A DNA stretch of 64,000 bases from an uncultured Clostridia bacterium (lineage in GTDB: Bacteria; Bacillota; Clostridia; Oscillospirales; Ruminococcaceae): positions 62,001 through 126,000 of the forward strand of contig CALZUA010000006.1 of assembly GCA_945829235.1 (NCBI GenBank), in the 5' to 3' direction. Below, piece by piece: positions 60,655 to 64,000 of the stretch. The notes below the pieces were generated by a model. That model made no database searches, was not told where the DNA came from, and saw only the letters and a list, made by a program, of their open reading frames with translations. How positions within the stretch are numbered: the stretch's first letter is position 1; each line of letters begins with the position of its first letter. Made by a program: the position numbers and the translations under genes.

Positions 60655-61063
60655 TGATAAAAAATCCTCCAAAAATTTTGTTAGGCAACACAAATTTTCA
60701 AAAGTTACCCATAATACTATTAAAGCACAAAATTCAATTTTTGTCAAGATTAACGAGCAGATTTTTTGACAATAATATTCACAAGCGAGAAATAAAATCG
60801 CGTTTTTGACATAGATAAATCACATTTGGGCAGGAGTGTGGAAAATTCCACAAAATTTTGATATAATTTAGTGAATAGTAACAAAAAATGGCGGCTATGC
60901 GAATTTTTTTCATTTCGGGCTTTAAAAAATGTAAAAAGTGTGTTATAATAATAGAGTGTGAGCAGGCGAAAGCGCCTGTTTATGATGAATTTTCACTGAA
61001 TTTTATTCATTTTACATATATAAAATACAATGTCCTACTTGGAGGGCAGAGGGGAATTTCTTT
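60655..61063. other. Divergent dapL/murA control region
   Basis: A 409-base AT-rich gap holding the dapL promoter (minus) and candidate murA promoters: TATAAT at about 60858-60863 (with weak TGGAAA -35) and TATAAT at about 60944-60949 preceded by GTGTGT. A small GCAGGCG-AAAG-CGCCTG hairpin (about 60962-60979) is in the murA leader. No gene or lysine riboswitch was seen. Confidence 0.6.
60719..60747 (-). promoter_or_regulatory. Promoter of dapL
   Basis: Minus strand TTGACA (60747-60742), 17-base spacer, TTTAAT (60724-60719) with TGTGC before the -10. Confidence 0.75.
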
Positions 61064-62359
61064 ATGGAAAAATTTATTATAGAGGGCGGAAAAAAGCTCT
61101 CGGGCGAGGTCACCGTAAACGGCGCGAAAAACGCTGTGGTTGCAATTCTTCCCGCAACTATTCTTTCGGACGAGCCTTGCATTATTGAAAATATACCCGG
61201 AATAAGCGACGTTTCGATTACTCTTCAGATTATGTCCGAAATGGGCGCGAAAATCCGCATGATAAACAAAAACACCGTTGAAATAGACACGCGTGAGCTG
61301 AAAAATCTGTCCATTCCCTACGAAAAGGCAAAGCTGATGCGCGCCACGACCTATTTCCTCGGCACTTTGCTCGGGCGTTTTCACTCCGCGCACGTTTCAA
61401 TGCCCGGCGGTTGCAATCTCGGTGACCGTCCCATTGACCAGCATCTCAAGTGCTTCGCGGCACTCGGCGCAAGGTGCGAGATTGACGGCGGTATGGTTAA
61501 CCTCACCGCAGACAGGCTTCTCGGAAACCAGATTTTCTTTGACAAGAACTCCGTTGGTGCAACGATAAACGGCATTATGGCGGCGGTTAAGGCGGAAGGT
61601 CTTACCATTATCGAAAACGCGGCAAAAGAACCGCACGTTGTTGACCTCGCAAACTGCCTGAACTCGATGGGCGCGGATATTATCGGCGCGGGTACGGACG
61701 TTATCAAAATCCGCGGCGTGAAAGAGCTTCACGGTACGACTTACAGCGTTATACCCGACCAAATCGAGGCGGGTACGTTTATGGCGGCGGTTGCGGCAAC
61801 AAAGGGCGATGTGCTGATTAAGAACGTTATCCCCAAGCACCTCGAGCCTATCACCAACAAGTTGCTGAAAATCGGCGTTCAGGTTGAGCAATTCGACGAC
61901 GCAGTGCGCGTTATCGGCGGTGAAAACTACGTTGGGACAAGCATCAAGACTATGCCTCACCCCGGCTTCCCGACCGATATGCAACCGCAGATTTCCGCGG
62001 TTCTCACCTGCGCGAAGGGCACGTCGATGGTTACCGAGAGCATCTTCGACAACCGTTTCCGCTATGTGGACGAGCTTCGCAGAATGGGCGCGAATATCTC
62101 GGTTGAGGGCAGAGTTGCGGTTATCGAGGGCGTGTCGAAGCTTCGCGGCGCTCCCGTCAAGGCAACCGACCTCAGAGCAGGCGCGGCGTTGATTATCGCG
62201 GCACTGAGCGCGGAGGGAACGTCCGAAATTTACGATATTTTCCACGTTGAACGTGGTTACGAGAATATGGAGGTCAAACTCCGCGAGCTTGGCGCAAACA
62301 TTATTAAAGTGGACGAGCCGGACCCCGCAAGCGATTCTGCGGTTAAGGCGGTTATTTAA
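61064..62359 (+). CDS. murA: UDP-N-acetylglucosamine 1-carboxyvinyltransferase
   Basis: A 431-residue MurA, the first committed enzyme of peptidoglycan synthesis, adding enolpyruvate from PEP to UDP-GlcNAc. The active-site Cys117 is in MPGGCNLGDRPIDQHLKC (fosfomycin target). Other motifs: GGKKLSGEVTVNGAKNAVVAILPA, DQIEAGTFMAAVAATKGDV, GFPTDMQPQ and DLRAGAALIIAAL. Gram-positives often have two MurA; which one this is cannot be said. A long leader contains GGAGGG and GAGGGG before the ATG. A 140-base gap with a few short GC-rich repeats separates it from the next gene. Confidence 0.95.
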   Translation: MEKFIIEGGKKLSGEVTVNGAKNAVVAILPATILSDEPCIIENIPGISDVSITLQIMSEMGAKIRMINKNTVEIDTRELKNLSIPYEKAKLMRATTYFLGTLLGRFHSAHVSMPGGCNLGDRPIDQHLKCFAALGARCEIDGGMVNLTADRLLGNQIFFDKNSVGATINGIMAAVKAEGLTIIENAAKEPHVVDLANCLNSMGADIIGAGTDVIKIRGVKELHGTTYSVIPDQIEAGTFMAAVAATKGDVLIKNVIPKHLEPITNKLLKIGVQVEQFDDAVRVIGGENYVGTSIKTMPHPGFPTDMQPQISAVLTCAKGTSMVTESIFDNRFRYVDELRRMGANISVEGRVAVIEGVSKLRGAPVKATDLRAGAALIIAALSAEGTSEIYDIFHVERGYENMEVKLRELGANIIKVDEPDPASDSAVKAVI

Positions 62360-62499
62360 CGCGCGGCGAGTTGAGCGCGGGAAGCGGTTGAACAACAGGC
62401 GCGGTGAGTTGTACGCGAAAAACGACTGAAAAAAGCATAACGGCGCGGGTTGAGCAATATCATTTAACGTGAGCGCCGGTTTTAACAGGAACGGCAATT

Positions 62500-63288
62500 A
62501 TGGCTAGAATTTATCCAATCTGTTCGTCAAGCGACGGAAATTCAACATTTATCGGCACTCGCGGTCACGGGATTCTTGTGGACGCGGGCTGTTCTTTTAG
62601 GGCGCTGAAAAACGCGCTTTCGCTTATCGACACCGATTTCGACGGTATCGAAGCAGTGTTCATTACCCACGAGCACGCCGACCACATAAAAGCGCTCGAG
62701 CAAATTTTCAAGCACACAAAGTTGCCGGTTTTTGCGTCGGGCGGCACAATAAACGCGCTGAAATGCTCGGGAAAAATTCCCGAAAACGCACCGCTCTATG
62801 ACATCAGGGACGGCTATCAAAGCGCGGCTTTTGAGGTGAGCGCGTTCCCGACTTCACACGACAGCGCGGAAAGTGTTGGCTTTACAGTGCGGTTCGGACG
62901 CGACAGCTTCGGCGTGTGTACCGACACGGGCTTTGTCACAGAACAGGCTGAAAAAGCGCTCAGCGGCGTTCGGACGGTGCTTATTGAGAGCAACTATGAC
63001 GAGGAAATGCTCCGCAAAAACCTGAATTATCCGCCCGATTTGAAGCGCAGAATTTCCGGCAATCAAGGTCACCTCTCCAACAGCGACTGCGCGGAATTTG
63101 CACTGAAGTTGCTGAAAAAGGGCACGCGGCATTTTGTCCTCGGGCACCTTTCCCGTGAAAATAATACTCCCGCAACCGCGAAATCCCGCACCGAGCGTCT
63201 GCTCGCGGACAACGGCGCGGTTATCGAACAAGATTTTACGCTTTGCGCGGCACCTGTTATGACAACGGGCGAGTACATAAGCGTCTGA
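62500..63288 (+). CDS. YycJ/WalJ-like metallo-beta-lactamase-fold hydrolase
   Basis: A 262-residue MBL-fold protein of the YycJ/WalJ family (in Bacillus a 5'-3' DNA exonuclease in the walRK locus). The N-terminus MARIYPICSSSDGNSTFI is typical; the metal motif is ITHEHADH (near residue 65), then SHDSAESVGF, VCTDTGFVT and the C-terminal NQGHLSN and VLGHLSRENN His residues. GGAACGG lies before the ATG. In this genome it is beside murA and not with walRK, but the WalR-like box at 44.45 kb suggests the system exists. Confidence 0.9.
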   Translation: MARIYPICSSSDGNSTFIGTRGHGILVDAGCSFRALKNALSLIDTDFDGIEAVFITHEHADHIKALEQIFKHTKLPVFASGGTINALKCSGKIPENAPLYDIRDGYQSAAFEVSAFPTSHDSAESVGFTVRFGRDSFGVCTDTGFVTEQAEKALSGVRTVLIESNYDEEMLRKNLNYPPDLKRRISGNQGHLSNSDCAEFALKLLKKGTRHFVLGHLSRENNTPATAKSRTERLLADNGAVIEQDFTLCAAPVMTTGEYISV

Positions 63289-63306
63289 CATCGGAGGTTG
63301 AAGAAA

Positions 63307-64000
63307 ATGAAAAAAACGGTTCTTGACAAGCTGAAAATGATATTCTTTTTGGCGTATTTCCTGATTTTATCGGTTGAGCGAATTATCAGCCTTGTTTGCG
63401 TGTTCACCGGCGATTTGTCCAAATATGACGCGCTCGACTGGTATATGACCGCCCTCACGCTGTTTGCTATTTTCGGAGCTTATGTTTTTATCGCAACAAA
63501 ATGCCACGTTACCGTAAAGCACTATGACAACGGAAAGGTTTCGGCTTCTCCGACTGCCGACGACGAAAACTACGCGAAGCTCTCAATCGCCGCGGGAATT
63601 CTGCTTCTCGGCGGTATGGTTCACACCGAGGGCACAATCCCCGGGATTCAGTTCGCGTCCTACGGTGTGTTGCTCGGAGCAATGGGTATCCACGCATTTC
63701 AATGCGCGAAACGCGACGGCAAGGCGCTTATGAAATGGCTGTCCTTCGCGTACATAACCGCGTTTTCGATGTCAATTCCGGTTGTTTACCACACCAACAT
63801 TGCGCTCAAGTACCTCTTTATCCCGATTGAGTGCGTGGTTTCCGCGGGAATGGTCGTGCTGTTCACGATAATGCTCAAGCGCTTCTTTACGCAAAACTCC
63901 GAGAGCGATTTCTCGCCTATCCCGTATATCACGGCAGTTGTCGGAGCTTTCGCGGTGATTATACTGCGCTGGAACGAGGAAATAAACTGGTTCGTGCTGA
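63307..64000 (+). CDS. Multi-pass membrane protein, 3'-truncated
   Basis: The frame is open from ATG 63307 (GGAGG ten bases upstream) to the end of the window, giving 231 residues with no stop. It has about seven hydrophobic segments: MIFFLAYFLILSVERIISLVCVF, YMTALTLFAIFGAYVFIATK, LSIAAGILLLGGMV, GIQFASYGVLLGAMGIHAF, WLSFAYITAFSMSIPVV and later ones, separated by short loops. No family is recognised; it follows the YycJ-like gene after 18 bases and is likely in its operon. The C-terminal part is outside the window. Confidence 0.8.
   Translation, partial: MKKTVLDKLKMIFFLAYFLILSVERIISLVCVFTGDLSKYDALDWYMTALTLFAIFGAYVFIATKCHVTVKHYDNGKVSASPTADDENYAKLSIAAGILLLGGMVHTEGTIPGIQFASYGVLLGAMGIHAFQCAKRDGKALMKWLSFAYITAFSMSIPVVYHTNIALKYLFIPIECVVSAGMVVLFTIMLKRFFTQNSESDFSPIPYITAVVGAFAVIILRWNEEINWFVL

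Noticed and set aside
61397..62497. 366-codon minus-strand frame over murA
   Set aside because: Antisense shadow of a secure gene.
62360..62499. GC-rich degenerate repeats after murA
   Set aside because: Short and irregular (GCGCGG, GTTGAGC); no stable hairpin plus T-run and no gene could be supported.

Overview
The window looks like chromosome from an anaerobic, spore-forming member of the Clostridia, probably a gut or rumen Oscillospirales-type bacterium. Supporting genes are spoVS, both dipicolinate synthase subunits (spoVFA/spoVFB), the NfnAB transhydrogenase, an indolepyruvate:ferredoxin oxidoreductase, dapL-type lysine synthesis, a bile-salt-hydrolase-family enzyme and a cobalamin riboswitch. 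Most genes are GC-rich (about half or more G+C in sampled lines). Promoters are near-perfect sigma-A sites, nearly always with a 17-bp spacer and often with TGTG just before the -10 box. The taxonomic call is inference from gene content.

Layout. 1-4.5 kb: 3' part of purA, then ymdB-like phosphodiesterase, spoVS, L-asparaginase, a 145-bp tandem repeat and a uridine-kinase-like protein. 4.6-10 kb: an AT-rich two-gene island on the minus strand encoding an 1153-residue SF2 helicase with a C-terminal PD-(D/E)XK-like nuclease domain and, overlapping by 26 bases, a 598-residue protein I do not recognise; this is the best candidate for an undescribed (probably defence) system. 10-14.4 kb: MarR regulator plus a heterodimeric ABC exporter. 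14.5-20.2 kb: nfnAB, two small unknowns, a TrpR-like regulator with a methyltransferase, hslO, tRNA-Val and tRNA-Asp. 20.3-20.9 kb: a hairpin array and a dispersed repeat. 20.9-29.4 kb: a GGDEF protein with a cre-like site in its leader, a MATE transporter, a second locus of the 145-bp repeat, a B12-riboswitch-controlled DUF4430/ECF pair, comEC with a duplicated 5' fragment, and an amidohydrolase.

29.5-35.2 kb is an arylpyruvate-catabolism operon (SSS symporter, iorA, iorB, paaK, ACT protein). 35.4-39 kb: GGDEF-EAL protein, FIST protein, Asp/Glu racemase-like protein. 39.2-43.7 kb: Sel1-repeat protein, membrane ferredoxin, TerY-C-like zinc ribbon, atypical protein kinase and GNAT acetyltransferase, with a 113-bp exact duplication of the kinase 3' end. 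44-47.4 kb: HPr, a LysM/G5/M23 wall hydrolase behind four 11-bp-spaced direct repeats, and a choloylglycine-hydrolase-family enzyme. 47.5-55.4 kb: membrane EAL protein, second MATE, YitT-like protein, dUTPase and a large beta-propeller/HD-GYP sensor. 55.5-64 kb: spoVFB/spoVFA, pyrophosphatase, Maf, an inverted pair of dispersed repeats, rhomboid protease, dapL, murA, YycJ-like hydrolase and a 3'-truncated membrane protein.

Themes: four cyclic-di-GMP enzymes (one GGDEF, two EAL, one HD-GYP) lie within 35 kb, two with palindromic operator-like sites; amino-acid fermentation (ior operon, asparaginase, NfnAB) supplies reduced ferredoxin; sporulation genes are scattered; and at least three families of dispersed intergenic repeats are present. 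No rRNA, CRISPR array, transposase or integrase was seen.
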